From Mycolicibacterium neoaurum (lineage in GTDB: Bacteria; Actinomycetota; Actinomycetes; Mycobacteriales; Mycobacteriaceae), in assembly GCF_036946495.1 (NCBI RefSeq), contig NZ_JAQIIX010000002.1, positions 1,488,001 through 1,552,000 of the forward strand: a stretch of DNA of 64,000 bases, given 5' to 3'. Position numbers and translations under genes: made by a program. The notes beneath the pieces were generated by a model. The model saw only the letters and a list, made by a program, of their open reading frames with translations. It ran no database searches and was not told the origin of the DNA. Positions within the stretch are counted from its first letter, which is position 1. Every line of letters begins with the position of its first letter. Shown piece by piece: positions 17,064-26,185 of the stretch.

Positions 17064-18118
17064 CGGGTCTCCAATATGTCGCGCAGGTCGTAATTCATCG
17101 GGACGTCGAGTTGGTCGAAGGTACAGCTGGAGGGGTCGCGGTCGGGGCGCCAGCGCATGAACTTCACGGCATGCCGGAATCGGCGCTCACCGGTGTTGCC
17201 CTCCATCTGGTCATAGGCCACCTCGCAGACCCTCTCCGGCCGCACCGGAATCCACCGCTTGTCGGCCGCGGAGTTCCACCTACTCGGTTCGCCGTCGCGG
17301 ACGTCGTCGCCGATGCGCAGCGGCTCAAGTTCTGCCAACAACGACACCCGCGCCTTGGCGGTGAACGAGGCTGCCCCACCGACCATCTGGAGTTCACCGT
17401 CATTGCGATAGAGACCCAGCAGGATGGATCCGATGCCTTCACCGCTCTTGTGGATGCGATAGCCGATAGCCACGCAGTCAGCATCGCGACGGTGTTTGAC
17501 CTTGACCATCTCGCGCTTACCCGGCAGATAGGGTCCCTCAAGGCGTTTCGCGATCACCCCGTCCAGACCGGCACCCTCGAACTCGCGCAACCACTGTGCA
17601 CCAAGGCTGGAATCCTCGGTGGTGCGGGTGACATGGCACCAGTCCCGTTCGTCGACGGCGTCGATCAGCGCTTCTCTGCGCAGTCGGAACGAGTCCTGCA
17701 TCAGCGATGCGTCGCCTACAGCGAGAGCGTCGAAGCCTATGAAATGGGCCGGGGTCTCCTTCGAGAGTTTGTTGATGCGGCTCTCGGCGGGATGGATGCG
17801 CTGGCTCAGCGACTCCCAGTCCAGCCGGGTCCTGCCCGCGATATCCCGCGGCACCACGATCTCACCGTCCAGCACGCACCGCGGGGCGATCTCCGCACGC
17901 ACAGCCTCGATGACCTCCGGAAAGTACCGGCCCAGGTCTTTTCCGCTGCGTGACAGCAGCACCACGGCGTCCCTGTCGCGGAAGACCAGCGCCCGGAAAC
18001 CGTCCCACTTCGGCTCATAGGACCACGTGCCCGTATCGGTGGGCACTGAGGTCTGCGCCTTCGCCAACATCGGCTCCAGCGGCGGCATGACCGGTAGATC
18101 CACGACATTCATGTTCAC
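17060..18118 (-). CDS. ligC: ATP-dependent DNA ligase LigC
   Basis: This 352-residue ATP-dependent DNA ligase carries the nucleophilic Lys37 in EPKWDGFRA (motif I), LDGEIVV (motif III region), FIGFDALA and GVIAKRLEGPY (motif IV region), and a C-terminal OB domain with KVKHRRDADCVAIGY (motif V). It has no POL or nuclease domain, which separates it from LigD. It takes part in Ku-linked end joining and excision repair as a back-up ligase. The initiation ATG is at 18118; a second ATG two codons later is possible. Co-transcribed with the primase-polymerase downstream. Confidence 0.93.
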   Translation of the reverse strand: MNMNVVDLPVMPPLEPMLAKAQTSVPTDTGTWSYEPKWDGFRALVFRDRDAVVLLSRSGKDLGRYFPEVIEAVRAEIAPRCVLDGEIVVPRDIAGRTRLDWESLSQRIHPAESRINKLSKETPAHFIGFDALAVGDASLMQDSFRLRREALIDAVDERDWCHVTRTTEDSSLGAQWLREFEGAGLDGVIAKRLEGPYLPGKREMVKVKHRRDADCVAIGYRIHKSGEGIGSILLGLYRNDGELQMVGGAASFTAKARVSLLAELEPLRIGDDVRDGEPSRWNSAADKRWIPVRPERVCEVAYDQMEGNTGERRFRHAVKFMRWRPDRDPSSCTFDQLDVPMNYDLRDILETR

Positions 18119-18187
18119 GTAGACCCGAGTACCCCGACAATCTCATCGCGGCACCGATTGGAACAAATCGTCGTGATCAAGTGCGGC

Positions 18188-19342
18188 TCAGATACTCAGC
18201 CCACCGCGTTTGACGAGTTGCTTTGCGATGACGCCCTTCTGGATCTCGTTGGTGCCCTCTCCCACGATCATCAGTGGGGCGTCTCGGAAGTAGCGCTCGA
18301 TGTCGTACTCGGTCGAGTACCCGTACCCACCGTGTACTCGTACCGCATCCAACGCGATCTGCATGGCCGCCTCCGAGCAGAACAGTTTCGCCATGCCGGC
18401 CTCCATGTCCACCCGCTGGCCCGAGTCGAATTTCTCTGCCGCCGACAGCAACAGCGCCCGCGCCGCGGCAAGTTTTGTGGCCATTTCGGCGAGCATGTTG
18501 CCGACGGCCTGATGCTCCCAGATCGGCTTTCCGAAGCTCTCCCGGTCCTGTGAGTATCGGAGGGCATCGTCGAAAGCCGCCCGAGCAACACCGGTCGCCC
18601 GCGCGGCAACCTGAAGTCGGCCCACCTCAAGGCCTTTCATCATCTGCGCGAACCCCCTACCTTCGTCCGCACCCAGCAGCGCGGTAACGGGGACGCGCGC
18701 GTCGGTGAAGTTCAGCTCGCAGGCTTCGACGCCCTTGTAACCGAGTTTGGGTAGGTCCTTGGAAATGGTGAATCCCGACTCCTTCTCGACGAGCAGAATG
18801 GATACGCCCTTGTGCGTCGGGTCTGCGTCCGGATCGGTCTTGCACAGCAGCGCGATCACGTCCGAACGGCGCGCATTCGAGATCCAGGTCTTGGACCCGT
18901 TGATCACGTAGTCCTCGCCATCGCGGCGGGCCACCGTGCGCATGGCTTGCAGATCCGAGCCACCACCGGGCTCGGTGAGCGCCATCGTGGCCCTTATTTC
19001 GCCGGTGGCCATCCGGGGCAGATACTGCTGTTTCTGCTCCTCGGTGCCGAACAGGAGAATCAGCTTGGACACCACGGTGTGGCCGCCCATCGCACCGGCC
19101 AGACTCATCCAGCCGCGGGCCAATTCCTCGGCGACCCGCACGTAACAAGGCATGGACACCGCGCCGAATCCGTAGGGCTCCGGGATGGAGAGCCCGAAGA
19201 TTCCGATCTCCTTCATCGTGTCGATGAGGTCCTCGGGGTAGGTGTTGGCGTGCTCGAGTTCGTGCACCACCGGCCTGACCTGCTTGTCGACGAACTCTCG
19301 GACGGTTTCGACGATCGCCTCTTCTTCGGCCGCGAGCACCAT
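18188..19342 (-). CDS. acyl-CoA dehydrogenase
   Basis: This FAD enzyme makes a trans-2 double bond in an acyl-CoA thioester and passes electrons to ETF. It has 384 residues with the family signatures ALTEPGGGSDLQAM, the FAD/acyl-binding WISNARRSD, and near the C-terminus HGGYGYSTEYDIERYFRDA followed by GEGTNEIQ, where the first Glu is the position of the catalytic base. Length is standard for short/branched-chain members. I start at the ATG at 19342 (MVLAAEEEAIV); the open frame continues 24 codons upstream but runs into the promoter of the divergent lyase gene. The acyl chain used cannot be read from sequence. Confidence 0.9.
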   Translation of the reverse strand: MVLAAEEEAIVETVREFVDKQVRPVVHELEHANTYPEDLIDTMKEIGIFGLSIPEPYGFGAVSMPCYVRVAEELARGWMSLAGAMGGHTVVSKLILLFGTEEQKQQYLPRMATGEIRATMALTEPGGGSDLQAMRTVARRDGEDYVINGSKTWISNARRSDVIALLCKTDPDADPTHKGVSILLVEKESGFTISKDLPKLGYKGVEACELNFTDARVPVTALLGADEGRGFAQMMKGLEVGRLQVAARATGVARAAFDDALRYSQDRESFGKPIWEHQAVGNMLAEMATKLAAARALLLSAAEKFDSGQRVDMEAGMAKLFCSEAAMQIALDAVRVHGGYGYSTEYDIERYFRDAPLMIVGEGTNEIQKGVIAKQLVKRGGLSI

Positions 19343-19391
19343 GAGAGCAATGTATCGGCTACGCGGCGGACCGACCGCGACCGCTGGAAGG

Positions 19392-20465
19392 ATGGATCCC
19401 GTGCCCATCACCACACTTCACGATCCCGATCGGCGCGGTTTCGCCAGCGACAACTATGCGGGCGCGCATCCCGAGGTCGTCGCCGCGATCACCGCGGCCA
19501 ACGGCGGACACGAGATCGCCTATGGCCAGGACGCGTACACCGTCCGACTGCAGGAGGTCATCCGCGACCACTTCGGTCCGGCCGCCGAGACTTTCCCCGT
19601 CTTCAACGGGACCGGTGCCAATGTGGTGGCGTTGACCGGTCTGCTTCCGCGCTGGGGCGCGGTGATCACGGCACAGACCGCCCACATCAACACCGACGAG
19701 GCCGGCGCCCCGGAACGGGTGATGGGCCACAAACTCCTGACGGTGCCGACGCCCGATGGCAAGCTGACCCCCGACCTGATCGCTCGCGAGGCATACGGCT
19801 GGGGTGACGAGCACCGGGCCCAACCCCTGGCCGTCAGCATCACCCAGTCCACCGAGATGGGCACGCTCTACACCCCGGACGAGGTCCGTGCCGTGGCCGA
19901 GTTCGCCCACTCCCGTGGGATGTCGGTGCATGTGGACGGGGCGCGATTGTGGAATGCGGCCGCCGCTCTCGACGTTCCGTTCCGGGAGTTCACCACCGAG
20001 GCCGGCGTCGACGTGGTCAGTCTCGGCGGCACCAAGAACGGGCTGTTGGCCGCCGAGGCGGTGGTGGTGCTGGACCCCGACCGCGTCTCGGGGTTGGTCT
20101 ACTTACGCAAGCTCACCATGCAGCTGTCGAGCAAGATGCGCTTCGCTTCAGCGCAGCTGCTGAGTCTGTTCGATGACGAGCTGGGACTGCGCAGCGCGCG
20201 ACATGCCAACGCGATGGCCGCCCGACTGCGCACCGCCCTGGAAGCCGACCCGCCTCCCGGACTCACCTTTACCCAGGAGACCCAGGCCAACGCTATCTTC
20301 GCGATCATCCCGAACGGCGCCGCCGATCGCATTCGCGAACAGGTTCGTTTCTACGACTGGGACCGGGCCCGCGGCGAGGTGCGCTGGATGACCGCCTGGG
20401 ACACCACCACCGAGGATGTCGACGAATTCGTCGACGTGATCCGTGCGGAGTTGCAGCGGGGCTAG
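19392..20465 (+). CDS. threonine aldolase/beta-eliminating lyase family PLP enzyme
   Basis: This 357-residue fold-type I PLP enzyme of the low-specificity L-threonine aldolase group splits beta-hydroxy amino acids such as allo-threonine into glycine and an aldehyde. Visible are GFASDNYAGAHPEV at the start, Asp182 in HVDGARLWNA, and the Schiff-base Lys215 in LGGTKNGL. The start could be the ATG at 19392 or the GTG at 19401; GGAAGG is better spaced for the GTG. It is divergent from the acyl-CoA dehydrogenase gene with a 49-base gap. Confidence 0.86.
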   Translation: MDPVPITTLHDPDRRGFASDNYAGAHPEVVAAITAANGGHEIAYGQDAYTVRLQEVIRDHFGPAAETFPVFNGTGANVVALTGLLPRWGAVITAQTAHINTDEAGAPERVMGHKLLTVPTPDGKLTPDLIAREAYGWGDEHRAQPLAVSITQSTEMGTLYTPDEVRAVAEFAHSRGMSVHVDGARLWNAAAALDVPFREFTTEAGVDVVSLGGTKNGLLAAEAVVVLDPDRVSGLVYLRKLTMQLSSKMRFASAQLLSLFDDELGLRSARHANAMAARLRTALEADPPPGLTFTQETQANAIFAIIPNGAADRIREQVRFYDWDRARGEVRWMTAWDTTTEDVDEFVDVIRAELQRG

Positions 20466-20531
20466 GCCCACCCACAGGGGCGGTTTCTCTGTTCAGTTGT
20501 CAAGGTGCGCTGTGGCTTTGGGCGCTTTGGG

Positions 20532-21902
20532 TTATGCGGCGGTCGGTAGGTCGGTCATGGTGCGTCGGGCCTGCGATCGCAGATGCTCCGGTTCGGGTTC
20601 CCCGGGTGTGCGGGGTGGGATGAACCAGGGATGGCGATCCCTACCGAGATAGACCCGCCAGCCACCGTGATGGATCACGCCGTGATGCAGCCGACACAAC
20701 AACACCCCGTTGTCCACACTCGTTGTGCCCCCGGCGCTCCAGGGTTGGATGTGGTGGGCATCGCACCAGGACACCGGGCGTCCACACCCCGGATGGGCAC
20801 ACCCACCATCACGCACGCCGAGTGCTGTGCGGATGGCCGGGGTGAACAGCCGTTCGGCCCGGCCGACGTCCAGCGGTACTCCGGTGTGGTCGACGACCAC
20901 CGAGGTCAACGTCGCGTCACAGGCGATCAGGTCCGCGGTCGCGGCGCTGACCGGTCCGGCGAACCCGAGCCGATCCACCGCGCCCCCACTCACCCCCGGG
21001 TGCACCGGACGGATGAGGGTGACGTGTGGGAGCACCCCGCCGGACATCGGACGCCGCGACTGCGACAAATAGGTGCGCAGCACCTGCCCGATCGCCTCCG
21101 CCCGCCGGGTATCAATGGACCGCGGGTCCGGAGAGCCGTCCGGCAAGGGCACCGGTCGGCACAACGGATCCAACGCCGCACACAGCTCTTCCCCGGTCCC
21201 GACATCCAGGTCGAGAATGGCCTCAAACCGGCCCTCGGCGTTCTGGACCAAGGTCATCACATTCAGCGTGGTGTCTTCGGCGACCGGCACCACCCGCTCC
21301 TCGGGCGGAAGACTCGCGGCGCGGTCGAGGGCGATCGCCCTCGCCTTCGCCGCCACCTCGGCCGGGGTGGTCTGCACCATCAACGCGCGCACCACCGCCG
21401 CCCGATCGTCGTCGGATAAGGGCACCCGAGCCTCGATATGGGTGACACCTTTGCCGACGGCGTCGGCGAACTCGATACCGATCCCACCCAACCGCTGCGC
21501 GGTCGTCAACGCCCCCAAAGACGGGGCCATCCGCCCGACCCGTACCGCGCGGGTCGCCGCACCCGGGGCCATGCCCAACAACCGGAGCAGGTCAGTCCCG
21601 GTGCGCAGGTGCCGCCGCCCCGGCACACCCGCCCGCTCAGCCGCGGCCACCGCCGAAGCGATCACAAAATCCAGCAGATTCCGCGCCGACACCGCCGCAA
21701 CCAACACCGCCAATAACGCCTGGTCATCGACCACCGGCCGAGCACAATCCAGCAACCGACCCAAGCCCGGCCCGACATCATCCTCCGAGGGCACCGCAGC
21801 GAGATCATCGATCAACGCATCAACAAACACATCAAGACAGGTGGCGTCCACAACGGAAACCGACTTCCCCCACAGCACCCAACCAAGGGCACCATCAAAC
21901 AC
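20532..21902 (-). CDS. DUF222/13E12-family HNH endonuclease-like protein
   Basis: This is a 456-residue member of the mycobacterial 13E12 repeat family: an N-terminal DUF222 domain (about residues 30-330) followed by a C-terminal HNH nuclease domain with HPGCGRPVSWCDAHHIQPW, GGTTSVDNGVLLCRLHH and HHGGWRV. Two CxxC-type pairs and the HH pair needed for a metal-dependent HNH site are intact. The start is taken as the GTG at 21902. The upstream region contains a perfect mycobacterial SOS box (22005-22020), so LexA control is likely, as known for some 13E12 genes of M. tuberculosis. These genes are multicopy and mobile by an unknown route; no transposase is seen beside it. GTG at 21851 or later starts are also possible. 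Confidence 0.85.
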   Translation of the reverse strand: MFDGALGWVLWGKSVSVVDATCLDVFVDALIDDLAAVPSEDDVGPGLGRLLDCARPVVDDQALLAVLVAAVSARNLLDFVIASAVAAAERAGVPGRRHLRTGTDLLRLLGMAPGAATRAVRVGRMAPSLGALTTAQRLGGIGIEFADAVGKGVTHIEARVPLSDDDRAAVVRALMVQTTPAEVAAKARAIALDRAASLPPEERVVPVAEDTTLNVMTLVQNAEGRFEAILDLDVGTGEELCAALDPLCRPVPLPDGSPDPRSIDTRRAEAIGQVLRTYLSQSRRPMSGGVLPHVTLIRPVHPGVSGGAVDRLGFAGPVSAATADLIACDATLTSVVVDHTGVPLDVGRAERLFTPAIRTALGVRDGGCAHPGCGRPVSWCDAHHIQPWSAGGTTSVDNGVLLCRLHHGVIHHGGWRVYLGRDRHPWFIPPRTPGEPEPEHLRSQARRTMTDLPTAA

Positions 21903-22004
21903 ACACAGCCCGCACGACCCCCGGACAGGGACCGTCGAACCTCGCGGCGACCGAAGTCGCGGTCTGCGGCTCACCGGATCCGAGGATCGGGAACCGCGGC
22001 GCAT

Positions 22005-22020
22005 TCGAACTTGTGTTCGA
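22005..22020 (-). promoter_or_regulatory. SOS box (LexA operator)
   Basis: TCGAAC-TTGT-GTTCGA is a perfect match to the mycobacterial LexA consensus TCGAAC-N4-GTTCGA. It lies about 100 bases before the GTG of the HNH gene, on the promoter side. Confidence 0.85.
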
Positions 22021-22134
22021 CACTACGCCGAATACCGCAGCTGCGCAAGGGGGTAGCGTCATTACCTCCCAGTTCCGGCGCGAGGGAATCTACAAATCTC
22101 CCGAGCACCCCGCGGCGCCGACATACATAAGCAG

Positions 22135-22153
22135 TTCTTAACCAATGTAAGAA
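22135..22153. promoter_or_regulatory. inverted repeat upstream of LysE-type exporter
   Basis: TTCTTA-N7-TAAGAA forms a 19-base inverted repeat in an AT-rich patch 45 bases before the exporter start. It could be the binding site of a LysG/ArgP-type activator, which usually controls such exporters; no regulator gene is adjacent here. Confidence 0.45.
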
Positions 22154-22197
22154 TCATTAGCTGTACTGGATACCCGCAGAAGCTTAGCGTCGTCACC

Positions 22198-22797
22198 ATG
22201 GCTTCACCGCTGTTCGTCGGCTTCCTGACCACCATGGCGCTCATCGCCGCCATCGGCGCCCAGAATGCGTTCGTGCTGCGTCAAGGCATCCGCGGCGAGC
22301 ATGTCGTGCCGGTCATCGCACTGTGCACGGTGTCGGACCTGATCCTGATCGCGGCGGGCATCGCCGGCGTCGGCGCGCTCGTCACCGCCCACCCCACCGC
22401 CATCACCGTCGTCAAACTCGGCGGCGCGGCCTTCCTCATCGGATACGGCCTGCTGGCCGCACGCCGCGCGCTACGGCCGAGCGGATTGGCGCCGGCCGAG
22501 CAGACCCCGACCCGACTCATCGAAGTGTTGCTCACTGCGGCGGCCTTGACCTGGCTCAACCCGCATGTCTACCTGGACACCGTCGTGCTGTTGGGATCTC
22601 TTGCCAACGAGCACCACGAGCAGCGGTGGCTTTTCGGTGCGGGCGCCGTCGTCGCGAGCGCGTTGTGGTTCACGAGCCTGGGTCTGGGGGCGCGCAAGCT
22701 GGCCGGCCTGTTCGCGAAACCGGCCACCTGGCGCGTGCTCGATATCGTGATTGCGGTGGTGATGGTCGGCCTCGGGGCATGGATGGCCTTGTCCTGA
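22198..22797 (+). CDS. LysE/ArgO-family amino acid exporter
   Basis: This 199-residue membrane protein has six hydrophobic segments, the normal LysE count. The N-terminal signature GFLTTMALIAAIGAQNAFVLRQGIRG and the later LTWLNPHVYLDTVVLLGS are typical of the LysE/ArgO branch, which exports basic amino acids such as lysine and arginine. It starts at the ATG at 22198. The LysG regulator that often sits divergently is replaced here by the HNH element, which may have inserted between them; this is inference. Confidence 0.88.
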   Translation: MASPLFVGFLTTMALIAAIGAQNAFVLRQGIRGEHVVPVIALCTVSDLILIAAGIAGVGALVTAHPTAITVVKLGGAAFLIGYGLLAARRALRPSGLAPAEQTPTRLIEVLLTAAALTWLNPHVYLDTVVLLGSLANEHHEQRWLFGAGAVVASALWFTSLGLGARKLAGLFAKPATWRVLDIVIAVVMVGLGAWMALS

Positions 22798-22822
22798 ACG
22801 GCTTTACGCCGCCAACAGCCTG

Positions 22823-23701
22823 TCAGGCTATACAGCGGAAGCCGATATGGGTGGTCGCACTGTCCTGGGACTGAGCAGAGCGTGCCGCCGGTCGATAGCG
22901 ATGGCAGTACTCCGGTGCGCACAGGTGTGAGCCGCCCTTGAGCGTCTGGCTGACGGTCGGGTCACCGGACGGTGATGGCGGGCAGCAGCCATTGTCGGCG
23001 CCACCGTCGACGCGATGGTGTCGACTGAACCGGGTGGTGGTCCACTCCCACACATTGCCGATCATGTCGACGAGACCGAAATCATTCGGCGGGAATGCGC
23101 CGACCGGAGAGGTGCCCGACCAGCCCAGTGCGCCGTCGTTGCGATACGGGAATCGCCCCTGCCAGGTATTCGCCATCAGTCGACCGTCCGGGCACACCTG
23201 CTCACCCCAGGCATACGTGGTGTCGGAACCCGCTCGCGCCGCATACTCCCACTGCGATTCGGTGGGCAGTCGGCGGCCCGCCCAGGCGGCGTATGCGGCA
23301 GCATCCGGGTAGGCGACCTGTACCACGGGGTGGTCTGGACGGTCGGCATGAGACGAGTCGCCGCCGAAGGGCCTCCGCCAGCACGCGCCCGGTTCCCAGA
23401 CCCACCACTGCCGCCAGTCCGCGAGGTTCACCGGACCGCCCGTCGGCCGGAAAACGAGGGCGCCCGGGCCCAGGTCGCTCGCCGGAACACCCGGAAAATC
23501 GGCCGGCTTTAAGGGACGCTCGGCAATGGTCAGATACCCGGTGGCCGAGACGAACTCGGCGAACTGCGCATTGGTCACCGGATGGCGTTCGATCTGGAAC
23601 GGCCCGACCGTGACGGTGTGGACCGGGGCCTCCTCGGGATAGAAGGCGGTCGACCCCATTCGGTAGGTGCCACCCGGGAGGGAGACCAGTTCGGTCAGCA
23701 T
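22823..23701 (-). CDS. formylglycine-generating enzyme (FGE)
   Basis: This copper-dependent oxygenase converts the active-site cysteine of type I sulfatases to formylglycine. The 292-residue protein begins VSLPGGTYRMGSTAFYPEE and contains RLPTESQWEYAARAG and IGNVWEWTTT. Near the C-terminus it has GGSHLCAPEYCHRYRPAAR, whose two cysteines (C261 and C266) occupy the positions of the copper-binding catalytic pair of characterised FGEs. EgtB, a fold relative, lacks this pair, so FGE is the better call. No sulfatase gene lies nearby, so its clients are elsewhere. Confidence 0.92.
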   Translation of the reverse strand: MLTELVSLPGGTYRMGSTAFYPEEAPVHTVTVGPFQIERHPVTNAQFAEFVSATGYLTIAERPLKPADFPGVPASDLGPGALVFRPTGGPVNLADWRQWWVWEPGACWRRPFGGDSSHADRPDHPVVQVAYPDAAAYAAWAGRRLPTESQWEYAARAGSDTTYAWGEQVCPDGRLMANTWQGRFPYRNDGALGWSGTSPVGAFPPNDFGLVDMIGNVWEWTTTRFSRHHRVDGGADNGCCPPSPSGDPTVSQTLKGGSHLCAPEYCHRYRPAARSAQSQDSATTHIGFRCIA

Positions 23702-24006
23702 TGTGCCAGCGTAAACATTGACGCGCCGTGCGCGCCATCAATCCTGTTTCTGCACAGCACCTTCGGCGACACGGGCACGTTCGGGATTCCGACCGGGATG
23801 GAGGCAGGTGGCGAGACCGGGGCCGATGGTGCAGGGTTGTGTCACGACGCGGCGATGCGCGATCGGGTCCGTACCGGTCGTGATGGAACTCGCAGAATAG
23901 ACACGGCCGTCAACGGGTACTCCCGTGCTCCGGAGCCACGCGCACGTTCGTCATCGAAGCTGAACATTGCGATGTGTCCGACAGAGTTCGACAGAGAAGG
24001 AACCCC
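23702..24006. other. 305-base divergent intergenic region
   Basis: This region lies between the starts of the FGE gene (minus) and the debranching enzyme gene (plus) and should contain both promoters. The ribosome binding site AGAAGG before 24007 is clear. I see no palindrome or conserved RNA element. Confidence 0.4.
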
Positions 24007-26157
24007 ATGCCGGAAACGCTCGACCCGACACCGTCCACACCGACCCAGGAGGTGTGGCCCGGGAAGGCCTATCCACTGGGAGCCTCCTACGACGGCTCCG
24101 GGACCAATTTCGCCCTGTTCAGCGAGGTCGCCGAGAAGGTCGAGCTCTGCCTGTTCGACGCCGACGGGAACGAGACGCGCTACCGGCTTCCCGAGGTCGA
24201 CGGGTTCATCTGGCATGGCTTTCTTCCGACCATCGAGCCTGGTCAGCGCTATGGGTATCGGGTGCACGGACCGCACGACCCGGCCAACGGACACCGCTGC
24301 AATCCGAACAAGCTGCTGCTGGACCCCTACGCCAAGGCCATCGACGGAACGTTCCAGTGGGACCAGTCGCTTTTCGGGTACAACTTCGGTGAACCCGACA
24401 GCCGCAACGACGCGGACTCGGCCGCCAGCATGCCCAAGTCGGTGGTCATCAACCCGTACTTCGACTGGGGCGTGGACCGTCCACCGCAGCGTGAATACGC
24501 CGACAGTTTCATCTACGAGGCCCACGTCAAAGGCTTGACCCAGACTCATCCGGACATCCCGGACGCCATTCGCGGCACCTACGCCGCGATCGGGCATCCG
24601 TCGATCATCGCCCACCTGCAGTCTCTCGGCGTGACCGCGATCGAGCTGATGCCGGTGCACCACTTCGCCAACGACTCGACGCTGATCGACAAGGGCCTGT
24701 CCAACTACTGGGGGTACAACACCATCGGCTTCTTCGCCCCCGACGCCAAGTACTCCTCCAGCTCGACCCCCGGTGGTCAGGTTCAGGAGTTCAAGGCCAT
24801 GGTGCGCACTCTGCACGAGGCCGGCATCGAGGTGATCCTCGACGTGGTCTACAACCACACGGCCGAGGGCAACCATCTGGGCCCGACCCTGTCGATGCGT
24901 GGCATCGACAACTGTGCGTACTACCGACTGGTCGATGATGACAAGCGCTATTACATGGACTACACCGGTACCGGCAACAGCCTCAACGTCGGCCACCCGC
25001 ACTCGCTGCAGCTGATCATGGATTCGCTGCGTTACTGGGTGACCGAGATGCACGTCGACGGGTTCCGCTTCGACCTGGCCTCCACGCTGGCCCGTGAGTT
25101 CTATGACGTGGACAAGCTGTCGACATTCTTCGAACTCGTCCAGCAGGATCCCACGGTCAGCCAGGTCAAGTTGATCGCAGAGCCTTGGGATGTGGGGCCG
25201 GGCGGCTACCAGGTGGGAAACTTCCCACCCCAGTGGACGGAGTGGAACGGCAAATACCGCGACACGGTGCGCGACTTCTGGCGCGGCGAGGCGGGCAGTC
25301 TCGGTGAGTTCGCGTCCCGGCTCACCGGCTCGGCCGATCTGTACGAGCACACCGCGCGCCGACCGGTCGCCTCGATCAACTTCGTGATCGCCCACGACGG
25401 ATTCACCCTGCGCGACCTGGTGTCCTACAACGAAAAGCACAACGAGGCCAACGGCGAGGACAACAACGACGGCGAGAGCCACAATCGGTCGTGGAATTGC
25501 GGAGTCGAAGGCCCCACCGACGACCCCGAGGTCCTGGCGCTGCGCGCCCAGCAGGAACGCAACTTCCTGACCACCCTGCTGTTGTCGCAGGGCGTGCCGA
25601 TGATCTGCCATGGTGACGAACTCGGCCGCACCCAAGGTGGTAACAACAACGGGTACTGCCAGGACAATGAGATCACCTGGGTTAACTGGGCCGATGCCGA
25701 TCAGGGGCTGCTGGATTTCACCGCCAAACTGGCACAGCTGCGCGCCGAGCACCCGGTGTTCCGCCGCCGCAGGTTCTTCAATGGCCGCCCGGTGCGCCAG
25801 CGCGGGTCCGAGGCACTGCCCGACATCTCCTGGTTCCGCCCCGACGGATCGGAGATGAGCGACGAGGACTGGGACACCGGGTTCGGCAAATCCATCGCGA
25901 TCTTCCTGAACGGCAACGGCATACCCGATCTGGATGTGCGTGGCCAGCGGGTGACCGATGATTCGTTCGTGGTCTGCTTCAACGGACATCACGAGCCGAT
26001 GGAGTTCACGCTGCCCCCGTCCGAGTTCGGGCAGGCCTGGGCGCCGGTGGTGGACACCGCGGCCACACCGGAGGTGGCCGAGGAGGCTGTGCCTGCCGGA
26101 GCGGCGCGTAAGGTCGCCGCGCGGTCGGTGACGGTATTCCAACAGGTGACCGACTGA
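24007..26157 (+). CDS. glgX: glycogen debranching enzyme (isoamylase type)
   Basis: This GH13 enzyme hydrolyses alpha-1,6 branches of glycogen, acting with glycogen phosphorylase in carbon release. It has 716 residues. An N-terminal CBM48-like domain (YPLGASYDGSGTNFALFSEVAEKVEL) precedes the catalytic barrel, which shows the GH13 motifs DVVYNHTAEG, DGFRFDLAS (nucleophile Asp), LIAEPWDVGPGG (acid/base Glu) and NFVIAHDGFTLRDLVSYN (third Asp). The long NEANGEDNNDGESHNRSWNCG segment is typical of GlgX/TreX. The ATG at 24007 has AGAAGG 7 bases before it; an earlier in-frame start at 23974 has none. Confidence 0.94.
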   Translation: MPETLDPTPSTPTQEVWPGKAYPLGASYDGSGTNFALFSEVAEKVELCLFDADGNETRYRLPEVDGFIWHGFLPTIEPGQRYGYRVHGPHDPANGHRCNPNKLLLDPYAKAIDGTFQWDQSLFGYNFGEPDSRNDADSAASMPKSVVINPYFDWGVDRPPQREYADSFIYEAHVKGLTQTHPDIPDAIRGTYAAIGHPSIIAHLQSLGVTAIELMPVHHFANDSTLIDKGLSNYWGYNTIGFFAPDAKYSSSSTPGGQVQEFKAMVRTLHEAGIEVILDVVYNHTAEGNHLGPTLSMRGIDNCAYYRLVDDDKRYYMDYTGTGNSLNVGHPHSLQLIMDSLRYWVTEMHVDGFRFDLASTLAREFYDVDKLSTFFELVQQDPTVSQVKLIAEPWDVGPGGYQVGNFPPQWTEWNGKYRDTVRDFWRGEAGSLGEFASRLTGSADLYEHTARRPVASINFVIAHDGFTLRDLVSYNEKHNEANGEDNNDGESHNRSWNCGVEGPTDDPEVLALRAQQERNFLTTLLLSQGVPMICHGDELGRTQGGNNNGYCQDNEITWVNWADADQGLLDFTAKLAQLRAEHPVFRRRRFFNGRPVRQRGSEALPDISWFRPDGSEMSDEDWDTGFGKSIAIFLNGNGIPDLDVRGQRVTDDSFVVCFNGHHEPMEFTLPPSEFGQAWAPVVDTAATPEVAEEAVPAGAARKVAARSVTVFQQVTD

Positions 26158-26185
26158 TTCCTGGCGCGCCCTATGCTGAGCGATC

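Noticed and set aside
20532..22020. Insertion sequence or prophage
   Set aside because: No transposase, integrase or terminal repeats found; only an HNH/DUF222 gene with an SOS promoter.
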